From CAYVBN01 sp964538565 (GTDB lineage Bacteria > Pseudomonadota > Alphaproteobacteria > Rhizobiales > Xanthobacteraceae), in contig CAZIGW010000141.1 of NCBI GenBank assembly GCA_964538565.1, forward strand, positions 1 through 25,946: DNA of 25,946 bases, given 5' to 3'. Within the stretch, counting starts at the first letter, position 1. Each line of letters begins with the position of its first letter. Positions 16,027 through 23,964 of the stretch are shown piece after piece. The translations under genes were made by a program, and so were the position numbers. The notes under the pieces were generated by a model, which worked only from the letters and a program-made list of their open reading frames with translations, was not told the DNA's origin and did not search any database.

Positions 16027-18531
16027 TCAATACCCGCCGATGCCGTTCCCGCCCGTGCCGCCGAGCGTGCGCAGGCTCATCTGTAACATGACACGGTGGT
16101 CGATCTGCGGGGTGGTCGAGAACGAGGAGGTCGCCGTATCGAACGTGTAATACGTGTAGCTGGTGATGTAGTTCAGGCCCAGGATGAAGCAATCGTCGAT
16201 GTATCCGAGCCCGACGCGCGTCTGGTCGAACTTGGCGGCCGCGATGTCGTAACGCGCGGCGCCCGACAGCACCCAGTTGGCGTTGAGCTTGTAGGAGGAG
16301 CTGCCGAGAACGCCTTCGCGCCTGTTGAGAAAGCCGAGCTCCGGCTGCGGGGCGTAGTTGCCGTAGAGCACGGAGAGCGACCAGCGGTCGTAGTTGGCGC
16401 GACCTTCGATCTCCAGGCGATTGAGGCTGAAGTTCTCCTGGTCGAAGCGGAAGCGCGACGTCAAGGTGTAGATCTTGTTGGGCTGGTAGGAGGCGCGCGC
16501 CACGTAGTCGGACAAGGGCTTGTCGAGGCCGCTGCCGAGCCCCGTGTTGGCGGTGTCGCCGACCGCGAAGGAATTGGTGCCGAACAGCTGGTACGACTGC
16601 CCGAACAGCACGTTGGCGAACCCACCGCGGTTGAACTGCGCGGTGTACTGCGCGCCCACGTTGGCGCGTCCGCCGCCCTCGACACGGTCGTAGCCGGAGA
16701 ACTTGTCGACCCGGAACAGGTTGCTGTCGTCGAACACGAGGCTCTGGGCATCCTCGTTCGGGAACTTGCCGATGTCCGGCTCGTTCGGCCGGGCGATGAC
16801 CTGGGCGATCGGCTCGATTGTCTGCGTGCCCCACGACTGAACGCTGACGAAGGGATAGCGGTATTCCATGCCCACGGTCGGCATGGCGCGGACGAGGTCG
16901 CTGTCGCCCGGCTCGATGTAGTTGGCGACGCCCGGATCGGAGTTGATCGACAGCGAGGCGACGTCGGCGCGCACCGAGGCGAACGGCGTGAAGACCTGGC
17001 CGTTGGAATCGATGATCTGCCGGCGCCAGTGCGTTTCGGCGCTGAAGCGCGTGTAGGTGCCGGGGACGCCGCGCAGCAGGCAGTTCGCCGGGATCTTCAC
17101 CGCCGGATCGGCGGTTGTCGGGCCGCACAGGTTGTTGTTCACGGCGGTCTGGCTGATGGCGTCGAAGCTCGCCGCCTGGCGTGACAGGCTCGTGAGGTTG
17201 ACGTCGTAGCCGAGCTCGCCGCCGAGGATCGGCGAGCCGAAGACGTAGGAATAGTCCGTCACCGGATGGATGGTCGGAAGGGCGCGCTGGTTGTCGACGA
17301 CCGAGAAGCCGAGATAGTGGATCGCCCGCGTGTCGAAGTAGCTGCGGTCGCCGCGTCCGGCGATGTAGGCCTGCGACACGCCTTCCGACACGGTCGTCCC
17401 GAACGGATTGATCGTCTGGAACTTGCTGAGGTTGTAGTCCTGCAGGTAGGTGCGGTCGCTCAGCAGCATCGCGTCCCAACCCCACACCCAGCGCTGCGAC
17501 AGGTTGAACTGGCCGGTCGATTCGACGCTGCCGCGCCAGTTGCGATAGCCCGGGCTGGTGCTGCCGTCGCTCAGCTTGAAGATGCCCTTGTCGAGCTGGT
17601 CGATCGCCGTGCCGCGGATCATGAACGAGCCGTTCTCGAACCGCTGGCGCCACTCGGCCTGCATCAGCGGACCCTGCGTGGTGGTGAAGCGCGGCGCGAG
17701 CGTCAGGTCGTAGTTCGGGGCGAGAGCGAAGTAGTAGGGGATTTCAGCCGAATAGCCGTAGATCGAGCTCGTCGAGAAGAACGGCATGAGGAAGCCGCTC
17801 TTGCGCTTCACCGTCGGGTCGGGCGTCGAGAAATACGGGAAGTAGGCGATCGGCATGCCGAAGAATTCGAGGCGCGCGTCCTCGAAATAGATCATCTTCT
17901 CTTCCTGATTGTGGATGATCCGCGCCGCTTTCACCTGCCACAGGGGCGGCTTCTTCGGATCGTCCTTGCAGGGCTGGCAGGCGGTGTAGACGCCGCTCTG
18001 GAAGACGGTGTAGTTGCCGCTCGTGCGCTGCGCGCTGGCGGCGGCGAGCCGGGCCTGATCCGGCGTCTCGAGCCGCAGCGAGTCGATGAAGCCGTCGCGA
18101 TAGTCCTCGCTGAGGTCGATCACCTGACCATAGGTGACCTTGCCGTCCGACTCGGTCAGGCGCGCGTTGCCTTCGGCGTGCAGGCGCTTGGTCTTCTGGT
18201 CATAGACGACCTTGTCGGCCTCGAGCGTCGACCCGTTGTAGTAGATCTGCACGTTGCCGACCGCCGATACGCGGTCGTTGTTGTAGTCATAATCGACCTC
18301 GTTCGCCTGAACGAGCATCTGCGGCTGCCCGTTCGGGCCCTTCAGGCCCGGGCCGCGTTTGGGCGGCTGCGGGCGCAGCTGGGTCTGGAACGTCAGGAAA
18401 TTCGTCGATTGTGCCGCGGCCGGACCGGAATCGAGCGTCCAGGCGGCCGCAATAGCCGATACGGAGGCCGCCCGCAGGGCGGCCCGCAGCTTTCGGCCAT
18501 GGCGGAAACGAGCGGTGGTCGGCCTGGCCAT
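16027..18531 (-). CDS. lptD: LPS-assembly protein LptD
   Basis: LptD is the outer-membrane beta-barrel that, with the lipoprotein LptE, inserts lipopolysaccharide into the outer leaflet. The 834-residue length fits. After a signal peptide (RHGRKLRAALRAASVSAIAA, cleavage near GPAAAQ) comes the periplasmic OstA-type jellyroll (MLVQANEVDYDYNNDRVSAV, GSTLEADKVVYDQKTKRLHA). LWQVKAARIIHNQEEKMIYF and PIAYFPYFSTPDPTVKRKSG are family marks, followed by a barrel of alternating aromatic strands. A CxxC pair (TACQPCKDD) may take part in disulfides. The start at 18531 is preferred because AGGAGG lies 7 nt upstream and the ATG shares a base with the lptG stop (TGATG). No lptE gene is seen in the window. 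Confidence 0.96.
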   Translation of the reverse strand: MARPTTARFRHGRKLRAALRAASVSAIAAAWTLDSGPAAAQSTNFLTFQTQLRPQPPKRGPGLKGPNGQPQMLVQANEVDYDYNNDRVSAVGNVQIYYNGSTLEADKVVYDQKTKRLHAEGNARLTESDGKVTYGQVIDLSEDYRDGFIDSLRLETPDQARLAAASAQRTSGNYTVFQSGVYTACQPCKDDPKKPPLWQVKAARIIHNQEEKMIYFEDARLEFFGMPIAYFPYFSTPDPTVKRKSGFLMPFFSTSSIYGYSAEIPYYFALAPNYDLTLAPRFTTTQGPLMQAEWRQRFENGSFMIRGTAIDQLDKGIFKLSDGSTSPGYRNWRGSVESTGQFNLSQRWVWGWDAMLLSDRTYLQDYNLSKFQTINPFGTTVSEGVSQAYIAGRGDRSYFDTRAIHYLGFSVVDNQRALPTIHPVTDYSYVFGSPILGGELGYDVNLTSLSRQAASFDAISQTAVNNNLCGPTTADPAVKIPANCLLRGVPGTYTRFSAETHWRRQIIDSNGQVFTPFASVRADVASLSINSDPGVANYIEPGDSDLVRAMPTVGMEYRYPFVSVQSWGTQTIEPIAQVIARPNEPDIGKFPNEDAQSLVFDDSNLFRVDKFSGYDRVEGGGRANVGAQYTAQFNRGGFANVLFGQSYQLFGTNSFAVGDTANTGLGSGLDKPLSDYVARASYQPNKIYTLTSRFRFDQENFSLNRLEIEGRANYDRWSLSVLYGNYAPQPELGFLNRREGVLGSSSYKLNANWVLSGAARYDIAAAKFDQTRVGLGYIDDCFILGLNYITSYTYYTFDTATSSFSTTPQIDHRVMLQMSLRTLGGTGGNGIGGY

Positions 18532-19625
18532 CACCCGTCCTCCTGGTACAACAATGCGACGAAACCCGTCAGCCCACCCACGAGCACAGGCAACCACGCT
18601 GCTGCCACCGGGTGCATCAGCTCAGCCTTGCTCAAGTCCTCAGTCACCTTCGAGAGTATGTAAAGCAGAAAACCGGCGGCCACGCCACTTAAAACCATTT
18701 TTTGCACGCCACCGAAACGGAAGAAGCGTAAACTCACTGCGGCGGCAAGTAAAACCATCGCGGCGAGAAGAAAAGGACGGGACAGGAGCCGTTGATACTG
18801 GAGGCGGTAGCCTGATGCTATCAGGCCCGCACGTTCAGCGATGTCGATGTACAGCGGGAGCTCCCAGAACGGCACCGTCTCCGGGGTGGCAAAGCTTTCC
18901 CGCACCTGCTCGGGCGTCAGGTTTGTACTGACGGAATACGTTCTGTGGTCGGCCGGCGGGGCGCCCGGCGCGTAGACTCGGACATCCTCGAGCTGCCAGA
19001 AACCCTGCTTCAGCACGGCGGTCTTGGCCTCGATTCGCTCACGAAATTTCCCGGCCGCGTCGAACGTGAAGACGGTCACGCCACCGAGCCGGACGCCCTG
19101 CTCGCTGCTGGTCCCGGCATTGATGATGGACTGGCCGTCGGGGCTGCGCTGGCGCACCCAGAAGCCGCTGGTGCTGGATTGCAGGCCCGATTCCTGGGCA
19201 CCCCCGAAAATCTCCACCTCGAGCCGCTTCGAGCGCTCGTGCAACAGGGCCGCCACCGGATTGTAGACGGTGGTCGCCAGCACGCCGAGCAGCAGCGCCA
19301 CCACCAGGGCCGGCGTCACGAACTGCCAGGCCGACATGCCGGCGGCCCGCGCCACCACCAGTTCGAGCCGCCGCGACAGGTTGAGGTAGCACGACATCGC
19401 TCCGACCAGCACCGCGAAGGGCATGACCCGTTCGGTCACCTGCGGCACCCGGAACAGCGATGTCTTCGCCACCAGCCAGGCCGACACGTGCGGCTCGCTG
19501 GCGCTGCGCCGCATGAGCTCGATGTAGTCGATCAGCGCCACGAGCAGGAGCACGCCGAGGAACACGGCCAGGACCGCGCTGAGGAAGCGCAACGCGAAAT
19601 AGCGTGACAGCGTCCTTCCGATCAC
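18531..19625 (-). CDS. lptG: LPS export ABC transporter permease LptG
   Basis: LptG is one of the two inner-membrane permeases that extract LPS from the inner membrane, with LptF and the ATPase LptB. The 364-residue YjgP/YjgQ family product opens MIGRTLSRYFALRFLSAVLA. It has three N-terminal transmembrane helices, a periplasmic beta-jellyroll (FWVRQRSPDGQSIINAGTSS through YAPGAPPADHRTYSV) and three C-terminal helices. The coupling-helix region RLELVVARAAGMSAWQF is typical. The start is a GTG at 19625, chosen because it gives the family N terminus, with GGA about 9 nt upstream; no in-frame ATG fits. It begins 13 nt after the lptF stop, and its own stop overlaps the start of lptD. Confidence 0.95.
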   Translation of the reverse strand: MIGRTLSRYFALRFLSAVLAVFLGVLLLVALIDYIELMRRSASEPHVSAWLVAKTSLFRVPQVTERVMPFAVLVGAMSCYLNLSRRLELVVARAAGMSAWQFVTPALVVALLLGVLATTVYNPVAALLHERSKRLEVEIFGGAQESGLQSSTSGFWVRQRSPDGQSIINAGTSSEQGVRLGGVTVFTFDAAGKFRERIEAKTAVLKQGFWQLEDVRVYAPGAPPADHRTYSVSTNLTPEQVRESFATPETVPFWELPLYIDIAERAGLIASGYRLQYQRLLSRPFLLAAMVLLAAAVSLRFFRFGGVQKMVLSGVAAGFLLYILSKVTEDLSKAELMHPVAAAWLPVLVGGLTGFVALLYQEDG

Positions 19626-19638
19626 GGCAGGGAATCCG

Positions 19639-20799
19639 TCATGTGGTCGCCAGCCGCCGCGACAGGCGCTCGGTGATGCGGGCGACCGTGTTGGTGATGA
19701 AGGCGGGCGGTTCGATGATCATGCCGCGCGAGATCGCGGTCAGTCCGAGCACGCTGGCGCCGACCACCGCGACATACTGGAAGCTCACGGCGAACGGCGA
19801 GTAGATGGCGAAGACCATGCTGGCGAAGCCGATCAGGCGCAGCGCCGCGACGCCCGCGATGGTCGACACGATCGACAGGCTGCGGCTTTGCCGGGTGGTG
19901 CGCGGCGCGCCCAGGTAGGCGTAGGCGATCACCATGAACGCCAGCGGATAGAGCGGCGCCATGATGCGGTCGTGCAGCTCGGCGCGGAACTGCCCCGGCT
20001 CCTTCTTGTACTCGGGATCGTTCGGGTCCGGGTTGAACAACTGCCAGAAATAGCGCTCGTGCACCGACAGGTTGAGCGTCTGCACGCCCTCGCTCAGGCG
20101 CGACAGGTCGAAGGCGTAGCGGTCGAACACCACGATGGTCGGATCGCGTTGCCCCATCTCCGAGCGCTGCACGCTGCCGTTCTCGAGCACCAGGAAGGTG
20201 CCGTTGGGGTTCTTCACGATCTCGCCCTGCTCGGCGAGGAACGTGGCGTGCTCGCTCGGATCGCGCCGGTCGTCGACGAAGATGCCGAGCAGCTGCCCGT
20301 TCGGCCGGCGTTCGCGGATGTGGAACGTGAGGCCGTGCTCGATCGTGGTGAAGCGCCCGGGCTGGACGATGTTGGTGACGAGGTCGGCGCGGACCTCGGT
20401 CGCCCAGCTGCGCAGCTCGCGCAGGCAGCGCGGCGAAATGTAGGCGGTGAGCGCGGCGATCAGCAGCGAGACCACGACGGACACGGTGAAGAACGGGCGG
20501 AACAGGAACCACGGCGACATGCCCGCCGCGTTCATGACGATGATCTCCGAATCCGTCGCGAGCTTGTTGAGCACGTGCGCCACGGCGATGACGAGCGCGA
20601 TCGGCGCGATGATCAGCACGAGTTGGGGAATGACGAGCCCGGTGATGCCGACGAAGACCAGGATCGTCTGTCCCTGGTTCGTCATCAGGTCGATGTCGCG
20701 CAGCGCGTGCGTGACCCAGATCACGGCCGTCAGGCTGACCAGAATGATGAGAAACGCGCCGAGCGTGGTGCGAAAGATATACCGGTCGATCGACCCCAT
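19639..20799 (-). CDS. lptF: LPS export ABC transporter permease LptF
   Basis: LptF is the second permease of the LptB2FG complex. The 386-residue product opens MGSIDRYIFRTTLGAFLIIL and has the same architecture as LptG: three transmembrane helices, a periplasmic jellyroll (about 140-260), and three more helices. The coupling segment KLATDSEIIVMNAAGMSPWF and the C-terminal IMAPLYPLAFMVIAYAYLGA are characteristic. The ATG at 20799 is the family start; an in-frame ATG at 20919 would prepend 40 charged residues not seen in the family. It is the first gene of lptF-lptG-lptD-surA-pdxA-rsmA, and its promoter lies in the 263-bp divergent region shared with pepA. The ATPase gene lptB is not in the window. 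Confidence 0.95.
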   Translation of the reverse strand: MGSIDRYIFRTTLGAFLIILVSLTAVIWVTHALRDIDLMTNQGQTILVFVGITGLVIPQLVLIIAPIALVIAVAHVLNKLATDSEIIVMNAAGMSPWFLFRPFFTVSVVVSLLIAALTAYISPRCLRELRSWATEVRADLVTNIVQPGRFTTIEHGLTFHIRERRPNGQLLGIFVDDRRDPSEHATFLAEQGEIVKNPNGTFLVLENGSVQRSEMGQRDPTIVVFDRYAFDLSRLSEGVQTLNLSVHERYFWQLFNPDPNDPEYKKEPGQFRAELHDRIMAPLYPLAFMVIAYAYLGAPRTTRQSRSLSIVSTIAGVAALRLIGFASMVFAIYSPFAVSFQYVAVVGASVLGLTAISRGMIIEPPAFITNTVARITERLSRRLATT

Positions 20800-20896
20800 C
20801 GTCCCACGCCCGTCCACTGTCGGCCGGTTGCCGCCGCGCCCGTCCCGACTCGGATCCGTTGCCCCCGCCGATCCATCATCGTAGGGGCTCTTGATC

Positions 20897-20924
20897 CATT
20901 TACAAAGTGGCCGTCCCAAGGCAA
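20897..20924 (-). promoter_or_regulatory. Candidate promoter of the lptF operon
   Basis: On the minus strand TTGCCT (20924-20919) and TAAATG (20902-20897) are 16 nt apart, each a moderate match. They lie in a locally AT-richer part of the divergent lptF/pepA region, about 100 nt before lptF. Confidence 0.3.
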
Positions 20925-20929
20925 AGGCC

Positions 20930-20957
20930 TTGTCACATCATCGAGAATGGTTAAAGC
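20930..20957 (+). promoter_or_regulatory. Candidate promoter of pepA
   Basis: TTGTCA (20930-20935, preceded by C) and TAAAGC (20952-20957) are 16 nt apart, the -35 being good and the -10 weak. It is nearly back-to-back with the lptF candidate, so the two genes may share control. Confidence 0.3.
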
Positions 20958-21062
20958 GCGGCACCGTTGCCCGGCTGCATCAGCCGTTGCGGCGCGGGCC
21001 GCTCCCGGCGATAAACAGGCCATTGGGCGGCTCACGCGCGCCCGTACGAAAGGAATTGGTCA

Positions 21063-22559
21063 ATGGCTGGCGCCATCAAGCTCGCATTTGCCCCGTTTGC
21101 GACACCTTCCAAGGGTGTTCTGATCGTCTTCTGCGACGACACCCTCAAGCTCGGGCCGGCCTCGCGGCGTATCCTCGGCCGTGCGACAGACCTCGTCGCC
21201 CGTGCCGCCGAAGCCGACCGGTTCAAGGGCAAGAGCGGGGCGGCGCTCGATCTCGTGGCGCCGGCCGAGCTCAAGGTCTCGCGGCTCGTCGTCGTCGGCA
21301 TCGGCAAGCCTTCGGAAATCAAGGCGCAGGACTTCGTCAAGTTCGGCGGCGTCGCCATGGGCAAGGTGCCGGCCTCCGCGACCGACGTGACGGTCGTGGC
21401 CGAACTGCCGGGCGGGGCCATGCGGCCCGACCAGGCGGGCGACGTCGCGCTCGGCATGCGCCTGCGCGCCTACACGTTCGACCGCTACAAGACGAAACCC
21501 AACGAGGGCGAGGAAAAGCCCGCCGGCGTCAGGCTGACGATCGGGGTCGCCGATCCGGCCGCCGCCCGCCGCGCCTGGAATGCGCGCGAAGCCGTGGTCG
21601 AAGGCGTCGTTCTCGCCCGCGACCTCGTGCACGAGCCGGCCAACGTACTCTATCCGGAGGAATTCGCCCGCCGCGTCGCGACGCTGAAGAAGCTCGGCGT
21701 GGCCGTCGAGACGCTCGACGTGCGTGCGATGAAGAAGCTCGGAATGAACGCGCTGCTCGGCGTCGGCCAGGGGTCCGCGCACGAGAGCCGGCTCGTCGTC
21801 ATGCGCTGGAACGGCGGCAAGCGGGGCGAGGCGCCGCTCGCGTTCATCGGCAAGGGCGTCTGCTTCGACACCGGCGGCATCTCCATCAAGCCGGCGCAGG
21901 GGATGGAGGACATGAAGGGCGACATGGCGGGTGCGGCCTGCGTGGTCGGCCTGATGCACGCGCTCGCCGCGCGCAAGGCCCGGGTCAATGTCGTGGGCGC
22001 GATCGGCCTCGTCGAGAACATGCCGGGCGGCAAGGCGCAGCGGCCGGGCGACATCGTCACCTCGATGTCGGGCCAGACGATCGAAATCATCAACACGGAT
22101 GCCGAAGGCCGCCTCGTGCTCGCCGATGTGCTGCACTACGTCGCCAAGCGATTCTCGCCGAAGTTCATGATCGATCTCGCCACCCTCACGGGCGCCATCA
22201 TGGTGGCGCTCGGGCAGGAATACGCCGGCCTGTTCAGCAACGACGACAAGCTTTCCGAGCGTCTCGTCGCCGCCGGCCAGGCGACCGGCGAGCGGGTGTG
22301 GCGCATGCCGCTCGGCTCGGAATACGACAAGCTCATCGATTCGAAGTTCGCCGACATGAAGAACACCGGCGGCCGCTACGGCGGCGCCATCACGGCGGCG
22401 CAACTGCTGCAGCGCTTCGTCGGCAAGACCCCGTGGGCGCATCTCGACATCGCCGGCACCGCGCTCGGCTCGCCGCAGACCGACATCAACAAGAGCTGGA
22501 GTTCGGGTTGGGGCGTGCGCCTGCTCGACCGGCTGGTGGGGGATCACTACGAGGCTTGA
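21063..22559 (+). CDS. pepA: Leucyl aminopeptidase (M17 family)
   Basis: This cytosolic two-metal aminopeptidase removes N-terminal residues from peptides; in some bacteria it also binds DNA. The 498-residue length is typical. The N-terminal macro-like domain is followed by the catalytic domain, with the metal-binding FIGKGVCFDTGGISIKPAQG, DMKGDMAGAA and the M17 signature NTDAEGRLVLADVL. The C-terminal WAHLDIAGTA is also standard. AAAGGA lies ahead of the ATG. holC begins 28 nt downstream, the widely conserved pepA-holC pairing. Confidence 0.97.
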   Translation: MAGAIKLAFAPFATPSKGVLIVFCDDTLKLGPASRRILGRATDLVARAAEADRFKGKSGAALDLVAPAELKVSRLVVVGIGKPSEIKAQDFVKFGGVAMGKVPASATDVTVVAELPGGAMRPDQAGDVALGMRLRAYTFDRYKTKPNEGEEKPAGVRLTIGVADPAAARRAWNAREAVVEGVVLARDLVHEPANVLYPEEFARRVATLKKLGVAVETLDVRAMKKLGMNALLGVGQGSAHESRLVVMRWNGGKRGEAPLAFIGKGVCFDTGGISIKPAQGMEDMKGDMAGAACVVGLMHALAARKARVNVVGAIGLVENMPGGKAQRPGDIVTSMSGQTIEIINTDAEGRLVLADVLHYVAKRFSPKFMIDLATLTGAIMVALGQEYAGLFSNDDKLSERLVAAGQATGERVWRMPLGSEYDKLIDSKFADMKNTGGRYGGAITAAQLLQRFVGKTPWAHLDIAGTALGSPQTDINKSWSSGWGVRLLDRLVGDHYEA

Positions 22560-22587
22560 CGCTTGCCGTCCGGTCGGAGCGAGCGCG

Positions 22588-23052
22588 GTGGCGGAGTTCA
22601 TGACCGAGATCCTTTTCTATCATCTGCAGAACCAGACGATCGAGCGCGTGCTGCCCGCGTTGCTCGAGAAATCCCTGGAACGCGGATGGCGCGCGGTCGT
22701 GCAGGCGGCGTCGGAGGAACGCATCGACGCGCTCGACGCCCACCTGTGGACGTTTCGCGACGACAGCTTTCTTCCGCACGGGACCGCTCGCGAGGCCATG
22801 GCGGCCGAGCAGCCGGTGCTGCTGACGCTTGCTTCCGACAATCCGAACGCGGCGAACGTCCGCTTTCTTCTCGACGGCGCCGCGATCCCGGAGGATGCCG
22901 GCGCCTATGAGCGCATCGTGCTGCTGTTCGACGGCGAAGACCCCGACGCGGTCGAGACGGCGCGGCTGCGCTGGAAGGAGGCGAAGGAACAGGGCTTCGA
23001 CGTCACCGATTGGCAGTCGGACGAGAACGGCCGTTGGGTGAAGAAGGCCTGA
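22588..23052 (+). CDS. holC: DNA polymerase III chi subunit
   Basis: HolC (chi) links the polymerase III clamp loader to single-strand-binding protein. The product has the alphaproteobacterial core MTEILFYHLQNQTIERVLPA, then EKSLERGWRAVVQAASEERI, the signature LDAHLWTFRDDSFLPHG, and NAANVRFLLDGAAIP. The length (154 aa from the GTG, 150 aa from the ATG) fits. Two starts are possible: GTG at 22588 with GGAG 8 nt upstream, or ATG at 22600, the usual family start but with GGAG only 3 nt away. I list the GTG for its better site; the difference is four residues. It follows pepA closely on the same strand. Confidence 0.92.
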   Translation: MAEFMTEILFYHLQNQTIERVLPALLEKSLERGWRAVVQAASEERIDALDAHLWTFRDDSFLPHGTAREAMAAEQPVLLTLASDNPNAANVRFLLDGAAIPEDAGAYERIVLLFDGEDPDAVETARLRWKEAKEQGFDVTDWQSDENGRWVKKA

Positions 23053-23173
23053 AAGAGCACACGCACGTGGCCGAATCCGCGATGCACAGGCGTCGATCCG
23101 AAGCTTGCCTGCGGCCTTGATGGTGACGCAAAATGCCGGTTGGTTTTCCGCCACGGGAAGGGCGGAGGGGAAC

Positions 23174-23749
23174 ATGACCGCGATCGAACGGGTCCTGGAA
23201 CGAGAGGTGCGAAGACGAGCCGGGCGCCTCGCCGCGGCGACGCTCGCGCTGTCGCTCGTCGCGGCCTGTTCCTCGGTGCCGGACATCACGCAGATCAACG
23301 TCCCGAAGGTCGATTTCAGCGACTTCACGGTGAGCGACTGGAACGTCTTCGCCAAGACCAGCCCGTCGTCGGTGAAGCCCGTTTCCCCGGAGGATTTCGT
23401 CGACCCGCAGGGGCAATGTGCCGGCACGACGACGGCCGCGCCAGAGGCCGCGCCTGCGGACGGCGCCGCGGCTGCGCCGGCGGTACCGCATGGCATCGCG
23501 CTCGGCATGGCGGAATGCGAGGTCGTGCGCGCCACCGGGCAGTCCCCCCGCGTCGAGATCACCGCCAACGACCGAGGCGATCGCACCGTCATCATGACGT
23601 ACGACAGCGGGGATCACGCCGGCATCTATCGCTTCGTCGCCGGTCGTCTCGTGTCGATGGAGCGCAACCCGGAAGCCGTCGCCGCCAAGCCCGCGACCAA
23701 GAAGAAGCCGGTGGCGAAGAAGCAGACCAGGAAGCCGCCAAGCGCCTGA
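23174..23749 (+). CDS. Putative lipoprotein of unknown function (possible BamE-like domain)
   Basis: The 191-residue product starts with a lipoprotein signal: basic REVRRRAGR, hydrophobic LAAATLALSLVAA, and Cys32 in a V-A-A-C lipobox, so it is probably lipid-anchored. A middle stretch (PDITQINVPKVDFSDFTVSD) is followed by an Ala/Pro linker. A compact domain comes next (about 120-170: GIALGMAECEVVRATGQSPR, RTVIMTYDSGDHAGIYRFVA, GRLVSMER). The G-M-xxx-V-xxxxG pattern followed by beta strands recalls the BamE/SmpA fold, which is only an inference. The last ~20 residues are Lys-rich (TKKKPVAKKQTRKPP). GGAGGGG lies directly before the ATG at 23174, which decides this start over in-frame codons upstream. 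It lies between holC and the S10 peptidase. Confidence 0.75.
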   Translation: MTAIERVLEREVRRRAGRLAAATLALSLVAACSSVPDITQINVPKVDFSDFTVSDWNVFAKTSPSSVKPVSPEDFVDPQGQCAGTTTAAPEAAPADGAAAAPAVPHGIALGMAECEVVRATGQSPRVEITANDRGDRTVIMTYDSGDHAGIYRFVAGRLVSMERNPEAVAAKPATKKKPVAKKQTRKPPSA

Positions 23750-23756
23750 CGCTCGT

Positions 23757-23773
23757 CCGGCCGTTGCGGCCGG
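23757..23773 (+). terminator. Hairpin after the lipoprotein gene, possible terminator
   Basis: The perfect 7-bp stem CCGGCCG/CGGCCGG with a TTG loop begins 8 nt after the stop codon. The following CGCCCGCATTGTTCTG has only a weak T-rich part. It would separate the lipoprotein from the peptidase gene. Confidence 0.4.
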
Positions 23774-23964
23774 CGCCCGCATTGTTCTGACATGGACGGA
23801 TCCGAGTGCCTCCCGCGCTCCCGCGCGTCCGCGGGTCGTCCCACGCGTGTCTGGCGGTGGGTCACAAGCACGTGAAACCGCCGGACGGCCGCACCTGCGG
23901 CCGGTCGACCGCGTTGTCGCCGCGTGGGATCATCGAGGCGGATGATGAAGGATCGGACAACGTG

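Noticed and set aside
14867..16150. Long plus-strand open frame opposite surA
   Set aside because: It is antisense to SurA, whose signal peptide and domains are clear. The frame runs across the surA/lptD gap without a ribosome binding site.
15989..17653. In-frame extension of surA far upstream through lptD
   Set aside because: The extension is the shadow of lptD in another frame (Arg/Pro/Gln-rich). The signal peptide places the real start at 15898.
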